In this document: positions 1-8,276 of the stretch, in pieces
Position numbering within the stretch: position 1 is the stretch's first letter
Layout of the letters: each line of letters starts with the position of its first letter
DNA from: JAJYQH01 sp036261615
GTDB lineage: Bacteria > Actinomycetota > Actinomycetes > Propionibacteriales > Propionibacteriaceae
NCBI GenBank assembly: GCA_036261615.1
Contig: DATAKK010000068.1
Span: 1-64,000 of the forward strand
DNA length: 64,000 bases
Reading direction: 5' to 3'
Position numbers and translations under genes: made by a program
Notes under the pieces: model-generated
The model's database searches: none
What the model was told of the DNA's origin: nothing
Seen by the model: the letters and a program-made list of their open reading frames with translations, nothing else

Positions 1-798
1 CAACGCCAGCGGGATCGCGTCCGCGCTGGTTTGCCCGGTGATCCGGACCACGAGCTCGTCCGCCATGATCTGGGCCCGGCTGCGGGGATCGCCGGTGGCG
101 TGGGCGGTGTCGGCGGCCTTGGACAGGGCGGCGAACGCGGCAACACCTTGGGCGACGGGGAGCAGGGCGGTGAGCCGCACCATGCAGTCGGGTGCCGGGC
201 GCACCGACACGAACCGTTGCGAGGCCGCGTAGGCCAACCGGCTCACGGAGGCGGCGGGGTCACGCCGGTAGGTTTCGGCCCGGGCGAGGTGGACCAGCCG
301 GCGGGTGCCCAACCGGCCCAGCCGGTCCAGATCACCGCACACCACCTCATCCACCGCGGCCCGGGCCTGGCGGGACACGCACGCGGTCTCGTGGACCAGC
401 AGTTGGGCGCGATGTTCGGTGAGGACACCGGCGGCCATCGCTGTCAGGGTGTGCGGCATCTCGGCGACCAGGATGGTCGCGACGCCGAGGAACACCCCAC
501 CCCGGTGCGGTGACTCCCGCCGGGCCAGGGCAACCTGTTCGGCGACACCCCGGCCGAGCTGGTCGGCGGGCACTCCCTGGCGGGCTTGTTCGGCGCGTTG
601 GGACCTCGCGAAGGCGACCGCGGTCACTGCTTGCACCGCGGTGGCGATGTTCTTCACCTCCTCCAACGCGCGGAGCAGGTCGATCCGGGCTGTGTCTGCG
701 TCCGGCGTGGTACCGGCGAGTCTCACCCGTTCAACGGCGGCGAGTGCCGCTCGGTGCGCGTCAGCCCACCTGTCGATGATCCCCGATTCATCGTCCAT
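1..798 (-). CDS. DUF222 / HNH-endonuclease family protein, N-terminal part (cut by window edge)
   Basis: An uninterrupted reading frame runs from an ATG at 798 off the left edge, giving 266 residues. It opens MDDESGIIDRWADAHRAALA. The helical, Ala/Arg-rich text, with stretches such as VAEMPHTLTAMAAGVLTEHRAQLLVHETACVS, resembles the DUF222 region found at the start of many actinobacterial HNH endonuclease (REP13E12-like) proteins. The C-terminal HNH motif that would prove this lies outside the window. These genes are usually multicopy and their role is unsettled; nuclease activity is inferred from family. A TAGTAT box ends 7 nt before the ATG on the minus strand, so the transcript may be leaderless. 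Confidence 0.7.
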   Translation of the reverse strand, partial: MDDESGIIDRWADAHRAALAAVERVRLAGTTPDADTARIDLLRALEEVKNIATAVQAVTAVAFARSQRAEQARQGVPADQLGRGVAEQVALARRESPHRGGVFLGVATILVAEMPHTLTAMAAGVLTEHRAQLLVHETACVSRQARAAVDEVVCGDLDRLGRLGTRRLVHLARAETYRRDPAASVSRLAYAASQRFVSVRPAPDCMVRLTALLPVAQGVAAFAALSKAADTAHATGDPRSRAQIMADELVVRITGQTSADAIPLAL

Positions 799-805
799 AC
801 GTTCG

Positions 806-811
806 ATACTA
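806..811 (-). promoter_or_regulatory. -10 box of the DUF222 gene
   Basis: On the minus strand TAGTAT is followed by 7 nt and then the ATG. Transcription would begin at or beside the start codon, giving a leaderless mRNA. Confidence 0.4.
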
Positions 812-961
812 GGGCTGGCCACTGACAAAAAACTCCCGCAGGAACCTGAGCCGTCAGCCTCGCCTCGAGAATCCTCCCGATCCGCGGGCGACACGCCGCC
901 CTCCCGGCGGCCATGGCACCACAGCCGCCGGTCGCCCGCCGATCGGGAGACTTGGGGCGGC

Positions 962-967
962 TATCGT
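962..967 (+). promoter_or_regulatory. -10 box of the APH-like gene
   Basis: TATCGT ends 8 nt before the chosen ATG at 976, consistent with a leaderless or nearly leaderless mRNA. Confidence 0.35.
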
Positions 968-975
968 CACGTCTC

Positions 976-1887
976 ATGCCCGACGAGCCCCTCATCACGG
1001 CCGACCTCGTCCATCGACTCGTCCGCGAGCAGCACCCCGACCTGGCCGGCCTGCCGATCCGCGAGGTGCCCGGGGGCTGGGACAACCTGCAGTGGCGGCT
1101 GGGGGACGACCTCGTCGTCCGCATGCCCCGCACCGAACGCGCCCCAGCCCTGCAGCGCAAGGAGTGCCGGTGGCTTCCGGTGCTGGCTCCGCGCCTGCCG
1201 CTGCCGGTGCCCCTCCCGGTCCGCCTGGGCCGTCCCTCCGCGTACTTCCCCGGGCCCTGGACGATCATGACCTGGGTGCCGGGCGAGCCCCTCGACCGCG
1301 CGACGATCGACCGCCCCGAGGACGCCGCCGACCGGCTGGCAGCCTTCCTCGCCGCCCTCCACCAGCCCGCGCCGCCGGGCGCGCCCCCGAGTTCGGACGG
1401 CCGCCTCCACCCCCGGGCGTGCACCGAGGGCTTCGACCACTTCTTCCAGGCCGTGGCGCCCAGCGAGCTCGCCGGGGAGATCCGGGCGATCTGGGACGAT
1501 GCGGTCGCGGCCCCGGACTGGGAGGGCCCTGCGCTCTGGGTGCACGGCGACCTGCACCCCGCCAACGTCGTCGTGTCCGGCGGCACGCTCGGCGGGGTGA
1601 TCGACTTCGGGGACCTGTTCGCCGGCGACCCCGCGTGGGACCTGGCGGCCGCCTGGGTGATCCTGCCCGCCGGCCTCACGGCGAGGTTCTTCGCCGCCTA
1701 CGGGCCCACGGACGCCGGCACGCTCCGTCGCGCCCGTGGCCTGGCCGCGCTCAAGAGCCTGTTCCTCATGCTCATGGGCCGCAACGGCGACCTGGGACTC
1801 CCCGGGGGGAAGACCGCTTGGGGTCCCCTGGGACGCGCCGCGCTCGAGCGGGTGCTGAACGACCCGGGACCCGCGGGAAGCTCCTAG
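976..1887 (+). CDS. APH/choline-kinase-family phosphotransferase
   Basis: A 303-residue protein of the aminoglycoside phosphotransferase fold. It carries the catalytic loop HGDLHPAN at residues 190-197 and the metal-binding DFGD at 210-213, with a nucleotide-side lobe before them. The substrate cannot be read from sequence; members phosphorylate antibiotics, choline, homoserine or sugars, so resistance should not be assumed. The frame is open from 913, but ATG 976 is preferred because a TATCGT box (962-967) lies 8 nt upstream, which suits a leaderless start, and the fold begins just after it. It converges on the next gene with a 4-base overlap of stop codons. Confidence 0.8.
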   Translation: MPDEPLITADLVHRLVREQHPDLAGLPIREVPGGWDNLQWRLGDDLVVRMPRTERAPALQRKECRWLPVLAPRLPLPVPLPVRLGRPSAYFPGPWTIMTWVPGEPLDRATIDRPEDAADRLAAFLAALHQPAPPGAPPSSDGRLHPRACTEGFDHFFQAVAPSELAGEIRAIWDDAVAAPDWEGPALWVHGDLHPANVVVSGGTLGGVIDFGDLFAGDPAWDLAAAWVILPAGLTARFFAAYGPTDAGTLRRARGLAALKSLFLMLMGRNGDLGLPGGKTAWGPLGRAALERVLNDPGPAGSS

Positions 1888-2765
1888 AACAGGTCTCCGA
1901 AGAAGTCGCCGATGTCGCCGAACGCGTCGCCGACGCCGTCGCCGATCTGACCGAGGCCGTCGACGATGCCGGTGCCGATCTGGCCCAGGCCGTCGCCGAT
2001 GCCGGTGCCGATCTGGCCCAGGCCCTGGCCCATGCCCCCCAGCATGAAGGGGAGGGTGGACATGCCGTTGAAGATCAGTGACCCGACGACGAGGTCGCCG
2101 AGCAGCGAGTTGCCCCGCCACCCCGTGTAGTAGCCCTGCGCCCACGGCGCATAGGCCGGGCCACCCTGCCAGTAGGGAACGCGACGCGAACCGAGCTGCA
2201 CCGTGCGGATGTACGGGTCGGCGCCCGCCTCGACCCGTTCGGCGTCCGCGGCACAGGCCGGGATCTCGCGGGCCACGCCGCCGTTCGGCGACCACATGAC
2301 GTTGCGCACCGAGGGGCCGTGGGCCGGGTTGAAGAAGCACGGCGGCCGATTCTGCGGCAGGGTCTCGCCGGCCACCCGCGCCTTGACGCAGGCGACGGCG
2401 TAGCGGCCGTCATCGAGGATCTCGGTGACGTTGCTGATCTCCTCGGGACGCTGCACGGCCGCGAGCGACTCCTTGGCGTGGTCGTAGGCGTCGAGGGCGC
2501 GGGTGTAGTCCTGCTGCATCGCCTCGTCGAGCTCGTGCCCGACGACGTCGGAGTCGAGCCGCTGGAGCTCCTCGCCGAACCGGGTGACGTCCTCCTCGGC
2601 GGCCGCGCGGGACGCCGCCAGCACGGACGCGAGCTGGGCCTGTTGCCGCACGGCGAGCTGCTGCTGACTGCGCCCCGCGCGAGCGAAGAAGAACCAGACC
2701 ACCAGGCCCATCATGAGCAGGGGAAGCAGGCCAGACCCGATCAACATGTACCCAGTGTTGCTCAC
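1884..2765 (-). CDS. Membrane-anchored protein with C-terminal glycine-rich 11-residue repeats
   Basis: A 293-residue protein that I do not recognise. A single membrane segment near residues 7-26 (LIGSGLLPLLMMGLVVWFFF) is followed by a charged, probably coiled-coil stretch (about 30-100). A middle domain has several Cys residues (VACVKARVA, PPCFFNPAHGPSVRN, EIPACAAD). A WY/G-rich part leads to a C-terminal array of four 11-residue units: GLGQIGTGIGD, GLGQIGTGIVD, GLGQIGDGVGD and AFGDIGDFFGD. Start is GTG 2765, with ATG 2747 as an alternative. It is probably anchored in the membrane; which side the domain faces is unclear. Function unknown. Confidence 0.75.
   Translation of the reverse strand: MSNTGYMLIGSGLLPLLMMGLVVWFFFARAGRSQQQLAVRQQAQLASVLAASRAAAEEDVTRFGEELQRLDSDVVGHELDEAMQQDYTRALDAYDHAKESLAAVQRPEEISNVTEILDDGRYAVACVKARVAGETLPQNRPPCFFNPAHGPSVRNVMWSPNGGVAREIPACAADAERVEAGADPYIRTVQLGSRRVPYWQGGPAYAPWAQGYYTGWRGNSLLGDLVVGSLIFNGMSTLPFMLGGMGQGLGQIGTGIGDGLGQIGTGIVDGLGQIGDGVGDAFGDIGDFFGDLF
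1965..2024 (-). repeat. Near-identical tandem DNA repeat inside the glycine-repeat gene
   Basis: A 27-nt segment at 1965-1991 recurs at 1998-2024, a period of 33 nt or 11 codons. Weaker copies lie to the left, down to about 1890. They encode the GLGQIGTGI-type units. Exact identity over 27 nt suggests recent duplication or slippage. Confidence 0.8.
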
Positions 2766-2822
2766 CCGGCTGAGAGAGCGCGCCGAGGCCTCCCTGGATG
2801 AACCCTGACCGGCGGGTCGGCG

Positions 2823-4589
2823 TCAGACGATCTCGCAGAGCACCGCGCCGGCCGTGACCGCGACACCGACGGTGACGATCCGGGCGATGGTGCCCTCGCG
2901 GTGGGCGACCACCGGGTTCTCCATCTTCATCGCCTCGAGCACGACGACGAGGTCGCCCTCGGCCACCAGGTCGCCCTCCCCGGCGGCCACCTTGACCACG
3001 GTTCCCTGCATCGGCGCGGTGAGCGCGTTGCCCGAGGGCGCATGCACCCGGGCTCCGCCGCGGTCGCGCCGGGGCGGACGCCGCCCGGCCCCCGTCGGCT
3101 GTCCCGGCCGTCCGGGCGCGGGCAGGCCGGCCGGCAGTTTCACCTCCACCCGGCGCCCGTCGACCTCGACCACCACGACCTGGGCCGGTTCGGCGTCAGC
3201 AGCCTCGCCGAGCAGGCCGGTGTACGGCGGGATGGTGTTGTCGAACTCGGTCTCGATCCATCGGGTGTGCACCCCGAAGACGCCGTCGGGCGCGGTGAAC
3301 GCCGGGTCGTCGAGCACCGCGCGATGGAACGGCACCACCGTCGGCATACCGTCGACGACGAGTTCGCGCAGCGCCCGCCGGGCCCGGGCCAGCGCCTCGG
3401 CACGGTCGGGCCCGGTGACGACGAGCTTGGCGACCAGGGAGTCGAAGGCTCCCGGCACCGTCATCCCCGCGTGATACCCCTCGTCGACGCGGACGCCGGG
3501 ACCCCCCGGTGCGTGCCAGCTCACCAGGGTGCCGGGGGCCGGCAGGAAACCACGGCCGGGGTCCTCGGCGTTGATGCGGAACTCGATCGAGTGGCCGCGC
3601 AGGACGGGGTCGTCGTAGCCGAGCGGCTGGCCCTGGGCGATGCGGAACATCTCCCGCACCAGGTCGAGGCCGGAGACCTCCTCACTCACCGGATGCTCCA
3701 CCTGGAGCCGGGTGTTCACCTCGAGGAAGGAGATCGTGCCGTCGCGGGCCACGAGAAACTCGCAGGTCCCGGCGCCGACGTATCCCGCCTCCCGCAGGAT
3801 CGCCTTGCTCGCCCGGTAGAGGCGGTCGACCTGGTCGGCGGCGAGGAAGGGCGCCGGCGCCTCCTCGACCAGCTTCTGGTGGCGCCGCTGCAGCGAGCAG
3901 TCGCGAGTGGAGACGACGACCACGGTGCCGTGCATGTCGGCGAGGCACTGGGTCTCGACGTGCCGTGGCTTGTCGAGGTAGCGCTCGACGAAACACTCTC
4001 CGCGTCCGAACGCGGTGACCGCCTCCCGGGTCGCGGAGGCGAACAGTTCGGGGATCTCCTCCAGGGTGTGGGCGACCTTCAGTCCTCGACCGCCACCGCC
4101 GAAGGCGGCCTTGATGGCGATCGGGAGGCCGTGCTGCCTCGCGAAGGCGGTCACCTCCTCGGCGTCCGCCACGGGGTCGGGGGTGCCGGGGACCAGCGGG
4201 GCCCCGACGCGCTGGGCGATGTGCCGGGCGCGCACCTTGTCGCCCAGGGCCTCGATCGCCTCCGGGGGCGGGCCGATCCAGATCAGTCCGGCGTCGATCA
4301 CCGCTCGGGCGAAGTCGGCGTTCTCGGCGAGGAATCCGTACCCGGGGTGCACGGCGTCCGCGCCGCTGCGCTCGGCGACGTCGAGGAGCTTGGGAATGTT
4401 GAGGTAGGTGTCGGCGGGGGTGGCGCCGTTGAGGGCGAAGGCCTCGTCGGCCAGCCGGACGACCAGGGAGTCGCGGTCGGAGTCGGCGTAGACTGCCACG
4501 CTGGCGATGCCGGCGTCCGCGGCCGCCCGCACGACCCGCACCGCGATCTCGCCCCGGTTCGCCACCAACACCTTCGTGATCCTGGCCAC
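2823..4589 (-). CDS. accA3: Acetyl-/propionyl-CoA carboxylase alpha chain (biotin carboxylase + BCCP)
   Basis: A 588-residue biotin-dependent carboxylase alpha subunit. The N-terminus MARITKVLVANRGEIAVRV is diagnostic of biotin carboxylase. The ATP-grasp domain has FGGGGRGLKVA near residue 163 and EVNTRLQVEHPVSEEV near 290. The C-terminal biotinyl domain carries EAMKMENPV with the biotinylated lysine. It carboxylates BCCP-biotin using ATP and bicarbonate, and AccD then transfers the carboxyl group to acetyl- or propionyl-CoA. The start is GTG 4589 behind a strong GAGGAGG. A Pro/Arg-rich linker separates the two domains. The AccD, epsilon and BirA partners sit 5-7 kb away in the same window. 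The choice between AccA3 and PccA naming is inference. Confidence 0.92.
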   Translation of the reverse strand: MARITKVLVANRGEIAVRVVRAAADAGIASVAVYADSDRDSLVVRLADEAFALNGATPADTYLNIPKLLDVAERSGADAVHPGYGFLAENADFARAVIDAGLIWIGPPPEAIEALGDKVRARHIAQRVGAPLVPGTPDPVADAEEVTAFARQHGLPIAIKAAFGGGGRGLKVAHTLEEIPELFASATREAVTAFGRGECFVERYLDKPRHVETQCLADMHGTVVVVSTRDCSLQRRHQKLVEEAPAPFLAADQVDRLYRASKAILREAGYVGAGTCEFLVARDGTISFLEVNTRLQVEHPVSEEVSGLDLVREMFRIAQGQPLGYDDPVLRGHSIEFRINAEDPGRGFLPAPGTLVSWHAPGGPGVRVDEGYHAGMTVPGAFDSLVAKLVVTGPDRAEALARARRALRELVVDGMPTVVPFHRAVLDDPAFTAPDGVFGVHTRWIETEFDNTIPPYTGLLGEAADAEPAQVVVVEVDGRRVEVKLPAGLPAPGRPGQPTGAGRRPPRRDRGGARVHAPSGNALTAPMQGTVVKVAAGEGDLVAEGDLVVVLEAMKMENPVVAHREGTIARIVTVGVAVTAGAVLCEIV

Positions 4590-4699
4590 GGTTCCTCCTC
4601 GAAACGCCCGTACCTGGGATCCTAGGGCCAGCCGACGGACGCCTGCCGCGCCCCTCGTGCCGGCCTCCGGCGACGGCCGGAACTGTCAGGGGTTGCACC

Positions 4700-4705
4700 T
4701 AGTCT
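4700..4705 (+). promoter_or_regulatory. -10 box upstream of the MFS leader ORF
   Basis: TAGTCT is followed by 7 nt and then ATG 4713, placing the likely transcription start at or next to that ATG. No good sigma-70 -35 is seen. A GGAACT at 4679-4684 could instead suggest an ECF-type promoter, which is speculative. Confidence 0.4.
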
Positions 4706-4712
4706 TGTCGGC

Positions 4713-4778
4713 ATGCAGAGCCACGATCCCGGCGGCGTCCGGGTCCCCCGAGCGAGCGACCCGGCGGAGAGCCGATGA
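4713..4778 (+). CDS. Short leaderless upstream ORF, translationally coupled to the MFS gene
   Basis: An ORF of 21 codons (begins MQSHDPGGVR, ends DPAESR). Its TGA overlaps the ATG of the MFS gene as ATGA (4775-4778). A -10-like box directly precedes its ATG, so it could be the first thing translated on the mRNA, with ribosomes reinitiating on the transporter. There is no amino-acid run or known arrest motif. Coding is inferred only from promoter spacing and the exact overlap. Confidence 0.4.
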   Translation: MQSHDPGGVRVPRASDPAESR

Positions 4779-6334
4779 GCGCCGTCGAAGAGATCGAGCG
4801 GGGGCAGGGTCCGGGCGGCCAGCCGGACGCCACCGCCCTCACCCGCAGCGGCGAGCCGATCACCGAGAAGCAGGCCTGGGCGGCGCTGTGGGCGCTGCTC
4901 GTCGGCTTCTTCATGATCCTCGTCGACTCGACGATCGTCACCACCGCCATCCCGGCGATCATGCAGGGCCTCGACACGTCCGTGAACGGTGTCGTGTGGG
5001 TCACCAGCGCCTACCTGCTCACCTACGCGGTGCCGCTCCTCGTCACCGGGCGCCTCGGCGACCGCTTCGGCCCCCGCAACGTCTTCATCGTCGGGCTGGT
5101 CGTCTTCACCGCCTCCTCCGCGTGGTGCGGACTGTCGACGAGCATCGGCATGCTCATCGCGGCCCGCGCCGTCCAGGGGCTCGGCGCCGCCCTCATGACG
5201 CCCCAGTCGATGGCGGTGATCACCCGCCTGTTCCCGTTCCGGCACCGGGGCGCGGCCATGGGCCTGTGGGGGTCCACAGCCGGGGTCGCCACCCTGGTCG
5301 GCCCGATCCTCGGCGGCATCCTCGTCGACGGCCTGGGCTGGGAGTGGATCTTCTTCGTCAACGTGCCGTTCGGGCTGTTCGGCATCTGGCAGGTGTGGCG
5401 GCGGGTGCCCGACCTGCCCCGGATGACCCACCGGTTCGACTGGCTCGGGGTGGTTCTGTCGGGCATCGGGCTGTTCTGCCTCGTCTTCGGGCTGCAGGAG
5501 GGCAACAGCTACAACTGGGGCACCATCTCCGGAATCCTCAGCGTGCCGCTGCTGCTGATCGTCGGCGTCGCCGTGATGGCGGGGTTCGTCTGGTGGGAGG
5601 CGAAGGGACCGGCCGAACCGCTCGTGCCGCTCGGCCTGTTCCGCACGTGGAACTTCACCCTCGGAAACATCCTCACGTTCTGCATGGGCGTCGCGGTCAC
5701 CTCGATGACCTTCCCGATGATGATCTTCCTTCAGGACGGCCGCTACCTCAGCCCGACCCAGGCGGCCCTCACCATGGTGCCGAACGCCGTCGTCTCCGGC
5801 GTGCTCGCCCCCCTGGTCGGTCGTGCCTTTCCCCGGCTCAACGCCCGGCTGGTCATCCCCGGCGGACTGGCCCTGTTCGCGCTCACCCTGTTCGCCTACC
5901 AGTGGCTGATCCGTTCTGGACACCCCGTGTGGGAACTGGTGCTGCTCGCCGTGCCCATGGGGGTGTCCGGCTCGCTCATCTGGGGCCCGATCTCCCTGAC
6001 GGCGACGCGCGACCTCCAGGCCCACGAGGCGGGTGCCGGGTCGAGCGTGTTCAACACGACCCGGCAGATCGGCTCGGTGCTGGGATCGGCGCTCATCGCC
6101 ATGCTCATGACCAGCCGCATCACCCACTGGATCGGGGAGTTCATGGCGACCCATCCCGGGGCCGCCGGGGCCGGGGGAGCGACGCAGCAGGGGGAGGGGC
6201 ACGTGCCAGCCGTTCTCGGTCCCTCCTTCGCGCGGGCCATGGCCGATTCGATCCTCCTGCCCGCCATCGTCGTCGCCGTCGCCGCGATCGCGGCGCTGTG
6301 GGTGCACACCCACCACCGCGAGCCGACCCCGTGA
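4775..6334 (+). CDS. MFS drug:H+ antiporter, DHA2 (14-TMS, EmrB/QacA) family
   Basis: A 519-residue multi-pass exporter. Motifs include DSTIVTTAIPAI in TM1 (motif D1), GRLGDRFGPRNVF in the TM2-3 loop (motif A) and GPILGG in TM5 (motif C). The hydrophobic pattern fits 14 helices. It would export hydrophobic or cationic compounds using the proton gradient; the substrate is not predictable. Start ATG 4775 overlaps the stop of a short upstream ORF. The next gene starts inside this one's stop codon (GTGA, 6331-6334), so the two are probably cotranscribed. Confidence 0.9.
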   Translation: MSAVEEIERGQGPGGQPDATALTRSGEPITEKQAWAALWALLVGFFMILVDSTIVTTAIPAIMQGLDTSVNGVVWVTSAYLLTYAVPLLVTGRLGDRFGPRNVFIVGLVVFTASSAWCGLSTSIGMLIAARAVQGLGAALMTPQSMAVITRLFPFRHRGAAMGLWGSTAGVATLVGPILGGILVDGLGWEWIFFVNVPFGLFGIWQVWRRVPDLPRMTHRFDWLGVVLSGIGLFCLVFGLQEGNSYNWGTISGILSVPLLLIVGVAVMAGFVWWEAKGPAEPLVPLGLFRTWNFTLGNILTFCMGVAVTSMTFPMMIFLQDGRYLSPTQAALTMVPNAVVSGVLAPLVGRAFPRLNARLVIPGGLALFALTLFAYQWLIRSGHPVWELVLLAVPMGVSGSLIWGPISLTATRDLQAHEAGAGSSVFNTTRQIGSVLGSALIAMLMTSRITHWIGEFMATHPGAAGAGGATQQGEGHVPAVLGPSFARAMADSILLPAIVVAVAAIAALWVHTHHREPTP

Positions 6335-7014
6335 CCCGACCGGGACGGCGCTCGCCGCGGGTCCGACCGGCCCGGCTCGCAGTCGGCCTGCTCGTCGAGG
6401 TCGCCCTGTGGTGGGGCGGAGCAGAGGTGCTGCAGTGGCGGGCGGCGCGGCGTCCACCGGGCGCCGCGGCCCGCCCCGACGGCTCACTCGGGCTGCTGGT
6501 GCTCGGCTACCCGCCCGAACCCTCCGGAGAGCCGTCGGCCGAGCAGAAGTGGCGGTGCGACATCCTCATGCGCACGATCGCCGCCCATCGTGGACCGGTG
6601 CGGGTGGTGTTCAGCGGGGGTCGCACGACGAGCGCCGAGCTCTCGGAGGCGGCGTCGCTGGCGCGTTACGCGGTCGACGTGCTCGGGCTCGACCCCTCGG
6701 TCGTCGAGTTGGAGGAGTCTGCCACGACGACCGCCGAGAACGTGCAACTCGGGCTGCCGCTGCTGGCCGGCTGCGACCGGATCGCCATCGTGTCGAACGC
6801 CCTGCACGCCGACCGGGGGCGCCACGAGGTCGAGGTGCTGGCGCCCGAGGCGGTTCCGCTGCTCGTGCTCGCCGACGACTACCGGTTCGGGGAACATCCC
6901 TGGCACAAGGCCCGATTCACCTGGCACGAAGCGCTGGTCGGTGTCTGGTACTGGTGGTACGACCGGCACCCGGCGATGACGCCGGTGCAGGTGAGCGGGT
7001 CAGTAGCCCTCTGA
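6331..7014 (+). CDS. YdcF/SanA-like DUF218 protein
   Basis: A 227-residue DUF218 protein. An N-terminal hydrophobic stretch (ARLAVGLLVEVALWWGG) is a probable membrane anchor or signal. The core is LLVLGYPP, then VVFSGGRTTSAELSEA, then LEESATTTAENVQ, the typical SG(G)-x-E and E-x-S/T-x-TxEN signature of the family. The family is implicated in envelope integrity (E. coli SanA/YdcF), but the biochemical role is not settled. The frame is open far upstream through the MFS gene; GTG 6331 is chosen because of the 4-base overlap. It converges on deoC with a 15-base overlap. Confidence 0.8.
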   Translation: MTRPGRRSPRVRPARLAVGLLVEVALWWGGAEVLQWRAARRPPGAAARPDGSLGLLVLGYPPEPSGEPSAEQKWRCDILMRTIAAHRGPVRVVFSGGRTTSAELSEAASLARYAVDVLGLDPSVVELEESATTTAENVQLGLPLLAGCDRIAIVSNALHADRGRHEVEVLAPEAVPLLVLADDYRFGEHPWHKARFTWHEALVGVWYWWYDRHPAMTPVQVSGSVAL

Positions 7015-7695
7015 CCCAGTGGTCGGCGCGGCTCCGTCGAAGCCGGCCAGCACCGCGGCGGACGCCGACAGGCCGAGGCGGGTCGCTCCGGCGTCGATCA
7101 TCGCCAGGGCCGTGGCCGTGTCGCGGATGCCCCCGGACGCCTTGACGCCCAGCCGGGGCCCCACGGTCTCGGCCATCAGCCGCACGGCGTGCACACTGGC
7201 CCCGCCCGCGGGGTGGAAGCCGGTGGAGGTCTTGACGAAGTCCGCGCCCGCCCGCTCGGCCGCCTGGCAGACGCCGACGATCTGGGCATCGCTGAGGACG
7301 GCCGACTCGATGATCACCTTGAGGACGACCTGGGGCGCCGCCTCGCGGACGGCCCGGATCTCGGCCTCCGTGAGGTCGAAGCGGCCGGTCGTCGCCTGGG
7401 CGAGGTCGATGACCATGTCGACCTCGTCGGCCCCGGCGTCCGCGGCGGCGGCCGCCTCGGCCGCCTTGACGGCGGACGCGTGCGCTCCCGAGGGGAAGCC
7501 GCAGACGACCGCGAGCCTCAGCCCGTCCGGCACCGCCAGCGGGAGCCTGCTGGGAGAGACGCACACCGCGTAGACGCCCAGCCGCTCCGCCTCGTCGACC
7601 AGCGCGCGCACCTGGTCGTCGGTGGCCTCCGGCTTGAGCAGGGTGTGGTCGATGTAGCGGGCGAGGTCGTCGCGGGTCCGGGGCACGGTTGCCAT
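7000..7695 (-). CDS. deoC: Deoxyribose-phosphate aldolase
   Basis: A 231-residue class I aldolase that cleaves 2-deoxyribose-5-phosphate to glyceraldehyde-3-phosphate and acetaldehyde in deoxynucleoside salvage. Visible are YIDHTLLKPEAT at the N-terminus, DEVDMVID, the segment LKVIIESAVL, FVKTSTGF and the Schiff-base lysine in VKASGGIRD. Length is normal for the family. On the minus strand TAGGGT (7708-7703) lies 7 nt before the ATG, so the mRNA is probably leaderless. Confidence 0.93.
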   Translation of the reverse strand: MATVPRTRDDLARYIDHTLLKPEATDDQVRALVDEAERLGVYAVCVSPSRLPLAVPDGLRLAVVCGFPSGAHASAVKAAEAAAAADAGADEVDMVIDLAQATTGRFDLTEAEIRAVREAAPQVVLKVIIESAVLSDAQIVGVCQAAERAGADFVKTSTGFHPAGGASVHAVRLMAETVGPRLGVKASGGIRDTATALAMIDAGATRLGLSASAAVLAGFDGAAPTTGSEGY

Positions 7696-7702
7696 GGTCT
7701 GG

Positions 7703-7708
7703 ACCCTA
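7703..7708 (-). promoter_or_regulatory. -10 box of deoC
   Basis: TAGGGT on the minus strand, then 7 nt, then the deoC ATG (7695). This is leaderless architecture. Confidence 0.45.
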
Positions 7709-7775
7709 CCGCCGGTGCCTCACCGCCCGGACGCCGGGGCCGGGGCCGAGGGCGGTGGCCGCACGTGGACACCGG

Positions 7776-7781
7776 TAGAAT
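7776..7781 (+). promoter_or_regulatory. -10 box of the lipoprotein gene
   Basis: TAGAAT followed by 6 nt and GTG 7788; the predicted transcription start falls on the G of the start codon. Confidence 0.5.
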
Positions 7782-7787
7782 TGCCGG

Positions 7788-8270
7788 GTGATCCCTTCCC
7801 CCGCGTCGCTCCGCGCCGCCCGCCCGCGTGCCGGACGCCGGGTCGCCTCCGTCGTCGTTGCGGTCGCGGCATGCGCCGCCCTGGCGGGCTGCGCCGAGAC
7901 CAGCTCGGCGGCGGAGCCGGCGTCGATGGCTCCCGCGGCGGTGAGCAGCGCCCGGGCCTCGACTCCCGCCGTCCCTAAGGGACCCACCCAGGCCCTGCGG
8001 TGGTACGGGTTCACCAACGGGCCCGCGGGCTTCGTCGTTCCGCAGGGCCTCACGGTCGTCTACCGGATCGACCAGCCGAACGTCGTCACGGCGTTCTTCG
8101 ATGCGTCCGAGGGGCCGCAGCTCGCGGCCTGGCTCGCCGCCCAGTTGCCCGGCATGGGCTACCACGTGCAGGGCGCCTCGGCCGATTCCGTGGTCTTCTC
8201 CGGGCCGGCCTGGTCGGGCGCCTTCACGAGCGACTCGAAGATCTCCGCCCTCACGCTGCGCCGGAACTGA
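7788..8270 (+). CDS. Small secreted lipoprotein, function unknown
   Basis: A 160-residue protein with a long Arg-rich N-region, a hydrophobic core and the lipobox LAGC near residue 32. It should be lipid-anchored after signal peptidase II cleavage. An Ala/Ser/Pro-rich linker leads to a folded domain of about 100 residues (TQALRWYGFTNGPAGFVVPQ, then VVTAFFDASEGPQLAAWLAA). I do not recognise the domain. Start GTG 7788 fits a leaderless -10. It converges on maf with 6 bases between them. Confidence 0.75.
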   Translation: MIPSPASLRAARPRAGRRVASVVVAVAACAALAGCAETSSAAEPASMAPAAVSSARASTPAVPKGPTQALRWYGFTNGPAGFVVPQGLTVVYRIDQPNVVTAFFDASEGPQLAAWLAAQLPGMGYHVQGASADSVVFSGPAWSGAFTSDSKISALTLRRN

Positions 8271-8276
8271 GGCCGG

